Shown: one piece after another, positions 1 through 8,138 of the stretch
Position numbering within the stretch: the stretch's first letter is position 1
How the letters are laid out: each line of letters begins with the position of its first letter
Assembly: GCA_937880875.1 (NCBI GenBank)
Contig: CALGRI010000080.1
Location: 1-43,472 of the forward strand
DNA from: an uncultured Pseudomonadota bacterium
Lineage (GTDB): Bacteria > Desulfobacterota > Desulfobacteria > Desulfobacterales > Desulfobacteraceae
DNA length: 43,472 bases
Direction of reading: 5' to 3'
The notes under the pieces: generated by a model
Database searches by the model: none
What the model saw: the letters and a program-made list of their open reading frames with translations, nothing else
What the model was told of the DNA's origin: nothing
Made by a program: the position numbers and the translations under genes

Positions 1-2
1 GA

Positions 3-95
3 GCAGAAACACCAAGCTGGTATAAAAGCGTTTTGCTGGGTGCAATTAAAGCAAGTTACCGCAGTTATGAGTTACAGTGTTTAAAGTACTTGTAA
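3..95 (+). CDS. Possible C-terminal end of an unidentified protein (cut by window edge)
   Basis: Reading from base 3, an open frame enters from the left edge and stops with TAA at 93-95. The 30 visible residues include SWYKSVLLGAIKASYRSYE, a composition that looks protein-like. A second open frame (from base 1 to a TAA at 82-84) also exists, so the choice is uncertain. I do not recognise the family. It would converge on the minus-strand receiver gene that ends at 125. Confidence 0.25.
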   Translation, partial: AETPSWYKSVLLGAIKASYRSYELQCLKYL

Positions 96-124
96 CATAA
101 AGATAAAAAAAATAACAATGTTGA

Positions 125-622
125 TCAAATAAATTTATTTATTTTATTTTTCAAAAATTGTTCTTCCTGTTCCCGCCAGTTTTGTCCCTGGAATTTCTTA
201 TCATAAAACCCGCCCAGCCTGTCTAACAGCCTTTCCCACGGATTTTTTTTCTTTTCTATTGCCTCAAGTACATCGGCAACAAAGAGTTCTATATCAAGCA
301 TCTTCTCTTTGGGAGCAAAGTAGGCAGCGCCGTCTTCGATAGATCTCTTAAGGCTTTCTTCTGTTAAAGCATGGGCTGTGAGCATAAGTGCGGGAATTCC
401 CTGGTTGTTCGCAACCTTAAGCAGATCAAATCCCTGTACCCCCATGATATCCAGGACAGCCATGTCATAATTCTGGTCTTCCAGCATCTTTCTACCCTCT
501 TCAAAAGAGGATGCCGTATCTATTTTACACAAACTTAAAAGTTCAATTAAAGATTCAAGCACATCTGGTTCATCATCCACGATGAGAATTTTTTTTCCTT
601 CAAGTAACTTTTTTGGTTTCAC
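125..622 (-). CDS. Single-domain response regulator (CheY-like receiver)
   Basis: A 165-residue protein with a receiver domain over about residues 10-125: acidic pair D16-D17, likely phosphoacceptor D58 in AVLDIMG, a conserved Thr in MLTAHA and a Lys in the APKEK segment. After the domain comes a charged tail of about 40 residues rich in Lys, Glu and Gln, with no DNA-binding or enzymatic domain, so output is probably by protein-protein contact. The start is GTG at 622, preceded by AAGGAG at 634-639. No histidine kinase is in the window. It lies 118 bp downstream of dctM on the same strand, so it may be co-transcribed with the TRAP genes, but a hairpin (640-672) sits between them. The link to transport is only positional. 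Confidence 0.85.
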   Translation of the reverse strand: MKPKKLLEGKKILIVDDEPDVLESLIELLSLCKIDTASSFEEGRKMLEDQNYDMAVLDIMGVQGFDLLKVANNQGIPALMLTAHALTEESLKRSIEDGAAYFAPKEKMLDIELFVADVLEAIEKKKNPWERLLDRLGGFYDKKFQGQNWREQEEQFLKNKINKFI

Positions 623-639
623 TGGGTATCTATCTCCTT

Positions 640-672
640 CTTATACTGAAAATTATAATTTTACAGTATAAG
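640..672 (-). other. Inverted repeat upstream of the receiver gene
   Basis: CTTATACTG (640-648) is perfectly repeated in inverse orientation at 664-672, and the A/T-rich 15-nt interval can pair further (AAAAT with ATTTT). In the minus-strand transcript this hairpin sits directly before the AAGGAG ribosome-binding site of the receiver gene. It could be an mRNA processing or stability element, a translational control element or an operator. There is no U-run after it, so it is not a typical terminator. Confidence 0.45.
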
Positions 673-699
673 AAATTTATTCACTATTTAAAAGTGCAA

Positions 700-720
700 A
701 ATCATAAAAGCACTATGATT
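700..720 (-). other. Small stem-loop just after dctM
   Basis: AATCATA (700-706) and TATGATT (714-720) form a 7-bp stem with a 7-nt loop, about 20 nt beyond the dctM stop on the minus strand. Only four T follow in the transcript, so at best this is a weak terminator. Confidence 0.3.
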
Positions 721-740
721 AAAATTTTATTTGTGCAACT

Positions 741-2057
741 TTAATCTGCCAGTCTCATCATTAACTCGGGAAGCCACAAAGCAATCTGGGGAAACAACAT
801 GAGCAGACCCATGCCGACAACGAGAATCCCAATAAACGGCAGAACAGACTTGTAAATGTCTGATGTCGATATCTCCGGCGGCGCAACGGATTTGAGATAA
901 AACAGCTGATATCCAAAAGGTGGCGTAACATACCCCATTTGCATATTGATTACAAAAAGAATTCCAAACCATACCGGATCAAACCCCAGACTCTTGACAA
1001 TGGGAAAACAGATGGGGGCAAGAATAAAAATGATTGCAAAAGGATCAACAAACATTCCCATTAAAAAGGACAAGCCCATCATTGACAGGAGGACAAGCCA
1101 GCGGTTCATCCCCGCTCCCATCACCAGATCACCCAGAAAGACGGCCCCTCCGGCCCTTGCATATACGGCACTGAAAAACATGGCCCCGTAAAAAATCCAC
1201 ATGGTCAGACCGGTAATCCTGAAAGTCTCCACCGTGACTTCTTTTATCAGTTTCCAGTTAAAGCGTTTATGAATTGCAACAGAAATTAGAACCGCCACCA
1301 CACCAAGCGCGCCTGCTTCAGTGGGTGTTGCAATGCCGAAAAAAATTGATCCAAGAACCGACATGACAATCAACAAAGGAAGGATGACCATTTTAAGAGA
1401 CGCAAATTTCTCCTTAAGGGTAAATTTCTCAGGGTGGGCCGGGCATAAGTTGGGGTTTATCCATCCCCTTATACCGATATAGGCGATAAAAAGGCCGGCA
1501 AGAAGGATTCCCGGTCCGATCCCGGCCATGAATAACTTGCCCACGGAGATATTACCGACCATGGCCAGCAAAATACTGATAATACTGGGCGGGATCAATA
1601 TCCCAAGGGTCCCTGGGCCGGCTATGGATCCCAGTGCAATTCCCTTGTCATAGCCCCGTTTGAGCATAGCCGGAAGGGCGACGACTCCCATGGTCAGTGT
1701 TGCAGCAGCACTTACACCTGTCATTGCTGCAAAAAGCACACAGATAACAACCACCCCCATGGCAATGCCGCCTCTTAATGAACCCGACCAACGGTGTATG
1801 GTCTCAAAAAGGGCTTCGGCAATACCGGACTTCTCCATCAAAAGTCCCATGGCCATAAAAAGCGGGATCGCCACAAGGACAATGCTCCACATGCAGCCGA
1901 ATGTGTTGTAAACGACCATCATCAAACTGCCGGGTCCCCACAGGACAAAAGAAACCAGGACCGAAACACCCCCTAAACTCCAGGCAAGGGGTACTCCCAA
2001 TAGCAGACAAACAATCAGACCACCAAACATTATCAAAGTTACTAATTCAATACTCAT
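741..2057 (-). CDS. dctM: TRAP transporter large permease (DctM family)
   Basis: A 438-residue, strongly hydrophobic protein with about 12 predicted membrane segments and family hallmarks such as GVPLAWSLGG near the N terminus, GIAMGVVVICVLFAAMTGVSAA, the GSIAGPGTLGILIPPS loop and a C-terminal MQMGYVTPPFGYQLFYLK. Length is normal for DctM (about 425-440). In TRAP systems this subunit is the Na+- or H+-driven carrier for organic acids. The ATG at 2057 overlaps the end of dctQ by 11 bp, indicating translational coupling, and AGGGA precedes it. Together with the upstream receptor it forms a complete transporter. The substrate is unknown; the context (methyltransferase and ring-degradation genes) suggests an organic anion or zwitterion. 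Confidence 0.95.
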   Translation of the reverse strand: MSIELVTLIMFGGLIVCLLLGVPLAWSLGGVSVLVSFVLWGPGSLMMVVYNTFGCMWSIVLVAIPLFMAMGLLMEKSGIAEALFETIHRWSGSLRGGIAMGVVVICVLFAAMTGVSAAATLTMGVVALPAMLKRGYDKGIALGSIAGPGTLGILIPPSIISILLAMVGNISVGKLFMAGIGPGILLAGLFIAYIGIRGWINPNLCPAHPEKFTLKEKFASLKMVILPLLIVMSVLGSIFFGIATPTEAGALGVVAVLISVAIHKRFNWKLIKEVTVETFRITGLTMWIFYGAMFFSAVYARAGGAVFLGDLVMGAGMNRWLVLLSMMGLSFLMGMFVDPFAIIFILAPICFPIVKSLGFDPVWFGILFVINMQMGYVTPPFGYQLFYLKSVAPPEISTSDIYKSVLPFIGILVVGMGLLMLFPQIALWLPELMMRLAD

Positions 2058-2562
2058 ACTTTTTCCCTGTAATAACGATATAAAAACTGCGCCATAAATT
2101 CGCCAGTTCCTGGAGTATGATCAATAAAGCCCCTATGGGAATCATCATTTTAATCGGATAAAGGGGCGCACGAAACGGTGTATTGCACGGTTCTAACCGC
2201 ATCATGGATGACCAGGCATAACGGGACCCGTACCATAACAATGCGCCGCAGAAAAAAAAGAAAAACACAAACCCGATAATATCCAGCACCGCCTGTGTCC
2301 GCATGGAAAAGCGAGTGTAAATCAAGTCCATGGAGATATGGTCCCGGTTAAGGCTGACATATGCCCCGCATATAAAATAATAAATTGCAAAGATACGCTG
2401 AGTTGTCCCGTGGGCCCAGATGGTAGGGGCATCAAAAAAATGTCTTGCCACGATTTCATATACCAGTACCGCCACACCGGGCCATAAAAGGTAAGCAAAG
2501 ATTACCCCAGACCACTTACTGATGCCATCAATGATTTTAAACAAGCGTTTCATTATTCCCAT
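2047..2562 (-). CDS. dctQ: TRAP transporter small permease (DctQ family)
   Basis: A 171-residue protein with four hydrophobic segments, the normal topology of DctQ, which links the periplasmic receptor to the large permease. The stretch HGTTQRIFAIYYFICGAYVSLNRDHISMDL matches the conserved loop of the family. The first ATG (2562) has no clear ribosome-binding site; an in-frame ATG at 2553 lies after GATGGGA, so the start may be nine bases later. It is separated from the receptor gene by about 100 bp and overlaps dctM by 11 bp. Confidence 0.92.
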   Translation of the reverse strand: MGIMKRLFKIIDGISKWSGVIFAYLLWPGVAVLVYEIVARHFFDAPTIWAHGTTQRIFAIYYFICGAYVSLNRDHISMDLIYTRFSMRTQAVLDIIGFVFFFFFCGALLWYGSRYAWSSMMRLEPCNTPFRAPLYPIKMMIPIGALLIILQELANLWRSFYIVITGKKYEY

Positions 2563-2664
2563 CTGCTTTTATATTTTTAAGATCGGACCCAGGACAGGAA
2601 CGCGCTGTCCCTGCCCTGAGTCCGGATTGTTATGAAACAAGTATAACCTTTTTGAATAAAAGAA

Positions 2665-3705
2665 CTAATCTAAAAGTCCAAGGTCGGCCATGTATTTTTT
2701 GAGTATTTTTGTAGCTTCTGCAAAATCAGGATCTTTTGCAGAATACTTGTCAAGAACTGCCAACGAGTGCTTTCTCATTTCCAGTTGATCTGCTTCAGAC
2801 AACTTTGTAAAGGTGAAACCTTTTTTAGCGAGCTGTTCCCGGTACTGGACATCATGCACATAATAGGAGGCTGTGAAAATGTCTGATGCATAGGAAGTGC
2901 TCTGGATGAGTAGCTGCTGCAGGTCCTCGGGAAGGGCTTTCCAGGCATCCATGTTCACATGCAGACTCCAGGCATCCACCGGAGTTATCGGAGTTTCCAA
3001 GAGATACTTTGTGGGTTCATGGAACCCGGAATCAGCCTGGCTGCTTAAAGGCCCCGCAATAACGCCGTCGATCACACCCTTTTCCAATGATCCGTAAATC
3101 TCTCCCCAGGGGAAATAAACGGCAGACGCACCCGCCTGTGCTGCCACCTCGGCATAAACGCCTGTAGCTCTAAGCTTCTTGCCCTTGAAGTCTGCAGCGG
3201 TATTAAGGGGGAACTTGCTTAACAGGACTGCGTTATTTGAAGGAACAGCACCGACGTAAAAAATATTATGTTTTGCATAGGCCTTTCGAACAATATCTTT
3301 TAGTCCCAGCTCATTATAAAGGACCTTGAAATTCTCCAGGGTCGGTAAGGTGAAAGGCGGCAGGCCGCTGGCATAAATCGCCATGGGCAGCTTGCCTATC
3401 CAATATGGACCATAGCTGAAATCTATCTTCAGCGTTCCTGTGGAAACCGCATCAAATGTTTCCATTACCGGCATGATTTCCCCGCCGGCCATGGGGGTGA
3501 GGACAAGCCTTCCCCCGCTTGCTGTCTTAAGATCGGCACACCACTTTTCAAGGACCTTCCAATCCCAGGTCCCGCGGTAAAGCGGATATGTCATATCCCA
3601 CTTATATACCTTGTCTTTGTCACTGGCCTCAACAGTGTTAAATCCTGTAGTTAAGAAGACAACCATTACGGAAAACAATAAAGCAATTGTACAAAATTTC
3701 TTCAT
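2665..3705 (-). CDS. dctP: TRAP transporter periplasmic solute receptor (DctP family)
   Basis: A 346-residue extracytoplasmic binding protein. The N terminus has a Lys pair, a hydrophobic core and a probable signal-peptidase site after about residue 27 (VEA-S). The mature part shows DctP-family features: the FKGKKLRATGVYAEVAAQAG segment, in which the Arg of the family normally binds the substrate carboxylate, then PWGEIYGSLEKGVIDG. Length is typical (about 330-350). The start is supported by AAAGGGAGC just upstream. It follows the MttB homologue on the same strand, but a terminator-like hairpin (3768-3801) lies between. The conserved Arg suggests a carboxylate ligand; the exact compound is unknown. 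Confidence 0.93.
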   Translation of the reverse strand: MKKFCTIALLFSVMVVFLTTGFNTVEASDKDKVYKWDMTYPLYRGTWDWKVLEKWCADLKTASGGRLVLTPMAGGEIMPVMETFDAVSTGTLKIDFSYGPYWIGKLPMAIYASGLPPFTLPTLENFKVLYNELGLKDIVRKAYAKHNIFYVGAVPSNNAVLLSKFPLNTAADFKGKKLRATGVYAEVAAQAGASAVYFPWGEIYGSLEKGVIDGVIAGPLSSQADSGFHEPTKYLLETPITPVDAWSLHVNMDAWKALPEDLQQLLIQSTSYASDIFTASYYVHDVQYREQLAKKGFTFTKLSEADQLEMRKHSLAVLDKYSAKDPDFAEATKILKKYMADLGLLD

Positions 3706-3767
3706 TTTAAGCTCCCTTTAATTAATATTGATTATGTTTGAACTACCCCCTGACCCTAAAGTGTACA

Positions 3768-3801
3768 AAAAATATAAAAAAACAGCTTAAAAACAGCTGT
3801 T
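3768..3801 (-). terminator. Rho-independent terminator after the first MttB gene
   Basis: On the minus strand AACAGCT (3795-3801) and AGCTGTT (3781-3787) form a 7-bp stem with a 7-nt loop, followed by a run of seven T and then a T/A-rich stretch (about 3768-3780). It lies 20 nt past the stop codon of the MttB-like gene. Downstream TRAP genes would need read-through or their own promoter; I found no GG-N10-GC site before dctP. Confidence 0.65.
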
Positions 3802-3820
3802 CTCCATTTCTTAGTTTGGA

Positions 3821-5263
3821 TTAACCATCAGCATTTTCTACGATTTCCTGGATTTTTCTTTGGACATCCGGTTCAAGAGGCTTTGGCTTGTGTGTTGCCA
3901 GAATTTGCTTTAACCTGTCCTTTGCCTTTGCCTGAATATTCTTGGATCCTTCTTGCTCCCATGCTTCTCTTCTTATCCTGGTTCCCAGAGTCGCATCCCA
4001 TTGTTCACCCTTGAAATGTTTCATGGTATGGGGATGGGTAAGGAATTCTCCGCCTGCACCTACCTGTCTGATAACATCAAGGGCCAGGGTCTCCTTGTTT
4101 ACCTCGATACCCTTTAACAACCGGTTAATAAAACTGCATATTTCATTACCGATAATTGCCTGTTCAGGATATGAGGTTTCCGTGTTCTCCAAGGCTGAGG
4201 AGGTCGCTTCGATAACAATGTCAGTGCCGGACAATGCCGAAAACAGATTTAACATTCCGGTCTCATATCCCACCTGGGCATCCAAAGCATTGGACCGTGT
4301 TGTGGATCCATGGACTGCATGGGGAACACCGTATCCTTGAAGCATCTGGGCAAGAGCACTGGCCATTAATGCTGTTTCGGGTGAGGCAAATGTAAAATCA
4401 CCGGACCTCATATCCGAAGACCCGGCATATCCCATCAGCCTGACAGGTGCACCAGGATTGACGAGCTGGGTTAATACCAGTCCTGATAAAAGCTCTGCCA
4501 CTGAAAGTGCCAGGGTGCCGGCAAGGGTCACCGGAGCTGATGTGCCTGCTCCTGGTATCGTATAGATCTGGAAAGGGATGTTGGAACGGCACATTTCCAT
4601 CAAACAATCAATTCGAGCAGGTTCAAATACAAAGGGACTTATCATGCCGAAGCTACAGGTGAACATGGGTCTTGCCTTTAACGCTTCGCGGCTTCCGGCA
4701 ATGGCGATTCCCATCTGAATAAGATCCCTTGCGCCGGCGCCATCATAGGCGGTTGCAATAACGGGCTTCAGTGTGTTGTTCAGCAGCGCCTGGGATATGT
4801 GTCGGTCCAGTGATTTTTCAGGAACATCCCCGGGATAAATTTCAGGGTAAATCATATGGGAGTTCTCAAGGGCATCATGGATTAAAACATTGTTTTCCAG
4901 ATCCTTTTTTACAGCAGGTCTTCTTTTTCCAGTCTCAATATCCATGATAAAAGTGGCGCCGTGGCCACCGCTGTAATGAACACCGTTGAACGACTTAAAA
5001 TCATATTTAGGCTCCCTTCCGCACACCGTTATAAAACGGGGAGCACTATTCAGGGCCTTTTCCACAAGCGACATAGGGATCTGAACCATCTGTTTTTTAA
5101 AGTCCACGTCCGCACCGGCCTGCTGAAATATATTCAATGCTTCCTCATGCTGAACCTTAAGGCCTGGATCTTTCAGAATTTCCATGGCTGTCTCATCCAC
5201 CATCTGGATATCCTTTTTGCTTAGAACTTTAAGGGTTCTTCCTCCCAATGGCTTTATACCCAT
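3821..5263 (-). CDS. MttB-family methyltransferase without pyrrolysine (first copy)
   Basis: A 480-residue member of the trimethylamine methyltransferase superfamily (usual length about 470-500), recognised from the N-terminal DETAMEILKDPGLKVQHEEAL region, the glycine-rich YSGGHGATFIMDIETG segment, IPGAGTSAPVTLAGTLALS, QLVNPGAPVRLMGYAGSSDMRSG and the C-terminal GAGGEFLTHPHTMKHF. True MttB carries pyrrolysine encoded by an in-frame UAG; this frame is full-length without one, like the glycine-betaine-type MtgB relatives that demethylate quaternary amines. Those enzymes pass the methyl group to a corrinoid protein; none is encoded here. Start ATG follows AGGAGATG. A sigma-54 promoter lies about 125 bp upstream. 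The proximity to the TRAP genes suggests that the transported solute could be its substrate (inference). Confidence 0.85.
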   Translation of the reverse strand: MGIKPLGGRTLKVLSKKDIQMVDETAMEILKDPGLKVQHEEALNIFQQAGADVDFKKQMVQIPMSLVEKALNSAPRFITVCGREPKYDFKSFNGVHYSGGHGATFIMDIETGKRRPAVKKDLENNVLIHDALENSHMIYPEIYPGDVPEKSLDRHISQALLNNTLKPVIATAYDGAGARDLIQMGIAIAGSREALKARPMFTCSFGMISPFVFEPARIDCLMEMCRSNIPFQIYTIPGAGTSAPVTLAGTLALSVAELLSGLVLTQLVNPGAPVRLMGYAGSSDMRSGDFTFASPETALMASALAQMLQGYGVPHAVHGSTTRSNALDAQVGYETGMLNLFSALSGTDIVIEATSSALENTETSYPEQAIIGNEICSFINRLLKGIEVNKETLALDVIRQVGAGGEFLTHPHTMKHFKGEQWDATLGTRIRREAWEQEGSKNIQAKAKDRLKQILATHKPKPLEPDVQRKIQEIVENADG

Positions 5264-5385
5264 AATATCATCTCCTGTTTGTTTATATTTTAGTCCAACA
5301 ATAAAACATATTCATATAAATTCGGTTTAACGCTATTTGTCATTGTTTCGTGAAAATTAATTCTAACCGCCAGAACTAAATATAT

Positions 5386-5402
5386 GCAATTCTGATGCCA
5401 AT
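5386..5402 (-). promoter_or_regulatory. Sigma-54 promoter for the first MttB-like gene
   Basis: The minus strand reads TTGGCATCAGAATTGCAT, with GG and GC ten bases apart (GG at 5399-5398, GC at 5387-5386). This fits the TGGCAC-N5-TTGC consensus. Transcription would start near 5375 and reach the ATG at 5263. Confidence 0.75.
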
Positions 5403-5508
5403 ATCTTTGGAAATTGAAGCAGCTGTGAGATTTAGGGCTTTTCCTTTTTCGCCAAGGCCCGGTAGTGCAAATTGTATATATAGTAAACAGCTTTTAATGT
5501 TACATTTA

Positions 5509-5534
5509 ATTTTAGTCTAATTATTAAACAAAAC
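5509..5534. promoter_or_regulatory. Candidate activator-binding palindrome, degenerate copy
   Basis: The segment resembles TTTTTGTTTAA-TTA-TTAAACAAAAA: the right half TTAAACAAAA and the TTA centre are kept, the left half (TTTTAGTCTAA) has two mismatches. It lies 110-135 bp upstream of the -24 element at 5399, a usual distance for a sigma-54 activator site. Confidence 0.45.
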
Positions 5535-5578
5535 TTAAAAAATATCATGGATCATACTGCTGATCAATTCAATTTAGG

Positions 5579-6526
5579 TCAGTTTAGGGCAAAAGTATCG
5601 GGGAAATTGGAGGGCACAAAAGCATTCCTTGCTTTAAGCAGATGTCCTGACAATTCACGACCGGCAATCTTTTGTGCCAATTTGGCCGTTTCTGCAATTG
5701 CATCAATGTCGATACCGGTACTCACTCCAATTTGGTCGAACATGTAAACCAGGTCCTCTGTCGGCACATTCCAGGCACCGACTTCCATAACAGGCGCCCC
5801 GTAAGGCGTGCCGCTTAATCCGCTTATGGCTGTATCAAAAGTACGGATACCTGCTTCATAGGCGGCAAGACAGTTTACTAATCCCAACCCCATGGTGTTA
5901 TGAAAATGAACCGACAGATTTGTCTCAAGCTTGAGTTCCTGCAATGCAAAAACAGTCTCCTTAACCTGTTTGGGATTGACCCTTCCAGGTGTATCTATAA
6001 GAGAAATTTCATTAACTCCCAAAAAGGAAAGTTTGCTGACAAGCTCCACAAGGTTATTGATTGGAATTCTTCCTTCATATTGACACCAAAATGCAGAAGT
6101 TAGAAACGCTCTGACGGTCTTTCCTCTTTCCTTACAAGCCTGGATGATGGCCGGAATGGTTTTGAAAAGCGTTTTTTTAATAGTGGTACCCAGAAGGGCC
6201 ATGTTAAACGATTCGCTTCCGGCAATCATAACCCCGATTTCATCAACAGTGGTGTTTAATGCCCTACGGCAGGCAATTTCATTGGGCGTCATTCCAATAA
6301 GGGTGACCCCGGGCCTTTTGTCGATGGAATTGACAACCTTTTCAGCATCTGCATATTCAGGCCGGATACGGGGATGGGTAAAACCGACACAATCAATCTT
6401 AGTCACACCGCTTTCCATAAGGCTGTTTACAAGAGCGACTTTTTCGTGAGTACGTATTTTGGGCAACCCGACAGGTCCGTCTCTGGGACTGGTATCAACA
6501 ATTGTAACTTCTGCAATTGATTTCAA
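5579..6526 (-). CDS. HMG-CoA lyase-like (HMGL/DRE-TIM metallolyase family) protein, catalytic Cys replaced
   Basis: A 315-residue TIM-barrel protein close in length and sequence to 3-hydroxy-3-methylglutaryl-CoA lyase (about 300). It has the TSPRDG motif near residue 12 (Arg and metal-binding Asp) and the HFHNT metal-binding motif. However, the flexible loop that reads GLGGCPYA in HMG-CoA lyase reads GLSGTPYGAP here, so the catalytic Cys is Thr240. It may cleave or form a different 3-hydroxyacyl or 2-oxoacid C-C bond; the function is not predictable. The start is TTG at 6526, chosen because GGAG lies 7 nt upstream. A sigma-54 promoter precedes it. It sits between the activator gene and the MttB-like gene, all on the minus strand. 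Confidence 0.82.
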   Translation of the reverse strand: MKSIAEVTIVDTSPRDGPVGLPKIRTHEKVALVNSLMESGVTKIDCVGFTHPRIRPEYADAEKVVNSIDKRPGVTLIGMTPNEIACRRALNTTVDEIGVMIAGSESFNMALLGTTIKKTLFKTIPAIIQACKERGKTVRAFLTSAFWCQYEGRIPINNLVELVSKLSFLGVNEISLIDTPGRVNPKQVKETVFALQELKLETNLSVHFHNTMGLGLVNCLAAYEAGIRTFDTAISGLSGTPYGAPVMEVGAWNVPTEDLVYMFDQIGVSTGIDIDAIAETAKLAQKIAGRELSGHLLKARNAFVPSNFPDTFALN

Positions 6527-6604
6527 ATTATAACTCCGTTGAAAATAAATTTTTTATTAGAAATTTGTCTATATAATTTTTTACCTTTTAACTTTAATTT
6601 ATAA

Positions 6605-6619
6605 GCACAAATCGTGCCT
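6605..6619 (-). promoter_or_regulatory. Sigma-54 promoter for the lyase-like gene
   Basis: The minus strand reads AGGCACGATTTGTGCTTAT. GG (6618-6617) and GC (6606-6605) are ten bases apart and the -24 part GGCACG is the consensus; the -12 part is GTGC instead of TTGC. The predicted start is near 6593, 67 nt before the TTG start. A tract of nine G adjoins it upstream. Confidence 0.65.
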
Positions 6620-6620
6620 A

Positions 6621-6629
6621 CCCCCCCCC
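6621..6629. repeat. Homopolymer of nine C (G on the minus strand)
   Basis: Nine C in a row directly upstream of the -24 element of the lyase promoter. Tracts of this length are prone to slippage and to sequencing error. Confidence 0.7.
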
Positions 6630-6687
6630 TCAATATTTTTTACTTTTTTCCTTCCGAACCGGTCCTTAAATTTGATAAGGTAAGCGG

Positions 6688-8052
6688 TTACTCGATATTG
6701 TATAGTTTCAGTTTTGAATAAAATGTTCGGCGGCTGGTCCCAAGGATTTTGATGGCCTTGGATTTATTTTTTGCATGCTGCAATACATCCTTGATAATTT
6801 GTTTTTCCGCATATTGAACTGCTTTGATGAGCAGATCGGAATCATTTTCATCCTTGAAATAAAAGTACCGGGATCCGGTCTTTTCATGGACCGCCTCTTT
6901 TTGAGGCAGGAGGAAATCGGGAAAATGGTTCGGGGTTATCACCGTCCCCGATGCCATGGTTACCATATAGTCTATCACGCCTTTCAATTCACGGACGTTT
7001 CCGGGCCAATGATAAGATTTAAGACCTTCAAGGCAGTTGGCAGAAAATATTAAGGTTTGCTCCATTTTTTTGGAATGCATTCCCAGAAAAAAATTTGCCA
7101 GCAAAGGGATGTCCCCTGGGCGTTCCCGCAATGAAGGCAGGTTGATCGTAATCGTGTTCAACCGATAAATCAAGTCCTGGCGGAAATGATTTTCTTCTAT
7201 CATTTGTAAAAGATCCTTATTTGTTGCAGAAATAATCCGGACATCAACTTCAATATTTTTCATACTGCCAACCCGTTTGAAATGCCCTTCGTTCAATACT
7301 CTCAAAAGCTTTGCCTGTGTAGGTAAAGACGCATCCGCAATTTCATCCAAAAAAAGTGTTCCATGATTTGCTTCCACAAACAATCCATGGCGCCCGCCGG
7401 GCAATGCCCCTGTAAATGCCCCTTTTTCATAGCCGAACAATTCACTGTCGATGAGCTGGTCCGGAATAGCCGCGCAGTTGATGTCCACAAATTCTTTACT
7501 CCTGCGGCGGCTGGCATTGTGAATCGTGCTTGCCAGTATTTCTTTGCCCGTGCCACTCTCCCCGTTTATAAGTATGGGGTAGTCGCTTTGGGCGGCTTTT
7601 TGGGCCTTAAATAAAACTGCTTTAAATTTGAAATCTTCACCAATGAGCCGCGAAAATGCTGGTGAGAGTTCCACTTTGGGGGAGTTGTCGAAATCCACGG
7701 ACTGTCCAGGATTAAAGTATGGAAAATCTAGGACTGGCTCTTCCTGGTCAGCCACCAGGAGCAAGCTGTTCTCCTCGGATCCGGATTTGTTTAATAAGTA
7801 TACAATAATTTTTGTTTTTTTATGATTGGGAATCAGCCCTATCTGTTTTTGAATAACCTTTTTGTCTGACCGTATAAGCTCGGAACTCAACCGAGATAGT
7901 AATTGCCTGACTTTCTTTTTATCTTCTTTTTTTAAATGGTTATATAGTTTTTCAAAGGCAGTGTTGGCATAGATGATACTCCCATTGTTGAATAGGGCAA
8001 TGGGACTCGGGTCATTGCAGTTTAAGTTGAAGGGAAGAATATTTTCTTTCAT
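6688..8052 (-). CDS. Sigma-54-dependent transcriptional activator (PAS-like, AAA+, Fis-type HTH)
   Basis: A 454-residue enhancer-binding protein. Residues about 10-130 look like a PAS-type sensor (IALFNNGSIIYANTAFEKL); there is no receiver domain, so the signal is probably a ligand. The AAA+ domain carries Walker A GESGTGK (164-170), the sigma-54-contacting GAFTGA loop (211-216), Walker B GTLFLDEIAD and the RLNTITINLPSLRERPGDI region. The C-terminal helix-turn-helix ends in AIKILGTSRRTFYSKLKLY. The start ATG at 8052 follows GGAGCGG. It is divergent from the long plus-strand operon. With five sigma-54 promoters around it and shared upstream palindromes, it is the natural candidate regulator of the whole cluster (inference). 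Confidence 0.93.
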   Translation of the reverse strand: MKENILPFNLNCNDPSPIALFNNGSIIYANTAFEKLYNHLKKEDKKKVRQLLSRLSSELIRSDKKVIQKQIGLIPNHKKTKIIVYLLNKSGSEENSLLLVADQEEPVLDFPYFNPGQSVDFDNSPKVELSPAFSRLIGEDFKFKAVLFKAQKAAQSDYPILINGESGTGKEILASTIHNASRRRSKEFVDINCAAIPDQLIDSELFGYEKGAFTGALPGGRHGLFVEANHGTLFLDEIADASLPTQAKLLRVLNEGHFKRVGSMKNIEVDVRIISATNKDLLQMIEENHFRQDLIYRLNTITINLPSLRERPGDIPLLANFFLGMHSKKMEQTLIFSANCLEGLKSYHWPGNVRELKGVIDYMVTMASGTVITPNHFPDFLLPQKEAVHEKTGSRYFYFKDENDSDLLIKAVQYAEKQIIKDVLQHAKNKSKAIKILGTSRRTFYSKLKLYNIE

Positions 8053-8085
8053 TGTTGACCGCTCCGCTGAAAAATTATCTTTTTT

Positions 8086-8104
8086 TTGTTTAATAACTAA
8101 ACAT
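8086..8104. promoter_or_regulatory. Candidate activator-binding palindrome between regulator and main operon
   Basis: TTGTTTAATAACTAAACAT: left half identical to the TTGTTTAA consensus, right half with two mismatches. It is 74-92 bp upstream of the -24 element at 8178 and 34 bp upstream of the regulator start, so it could serve activation of the main operon and autoregulation. Confidence 0.5.
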
Positions 8105-8138
8105 ATACAAGTGAAGAATTCAAGGGAAAAAACAAAAC

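Larger units (their letters stand above)
5264..5578. other. Intergenic regulatory region between the MttB-like and lyase-like genes
   Basis: A 315-bp gap between two minus-strand genes. It holds the sigma-54 promoter (5386-5402), a degenerate copy of the recurring palindrome (5509-5534) about 110-135 bp upstream of the -24 element, and the 5' leader of the methyltransferase mRNA (about 110 nt). No RNA gene or riboswitch fold was recognised; the leader is too short for a cobalamin riboswitch. Confidence 0.6.

Noticed and set aside
3821-5263. Pyrrolysine-containing MttB
   Set aside because: The gene is full-length without an in-frame UAG, and no pyl genes are present; it belongs to the non-pyrrolysine branch.
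5264-5385. Cobalamin riboswitch before the methyltransferase
   Set aside because: The predicted leader is only about 110 nt and no B12-box-like conserved segment was seen.
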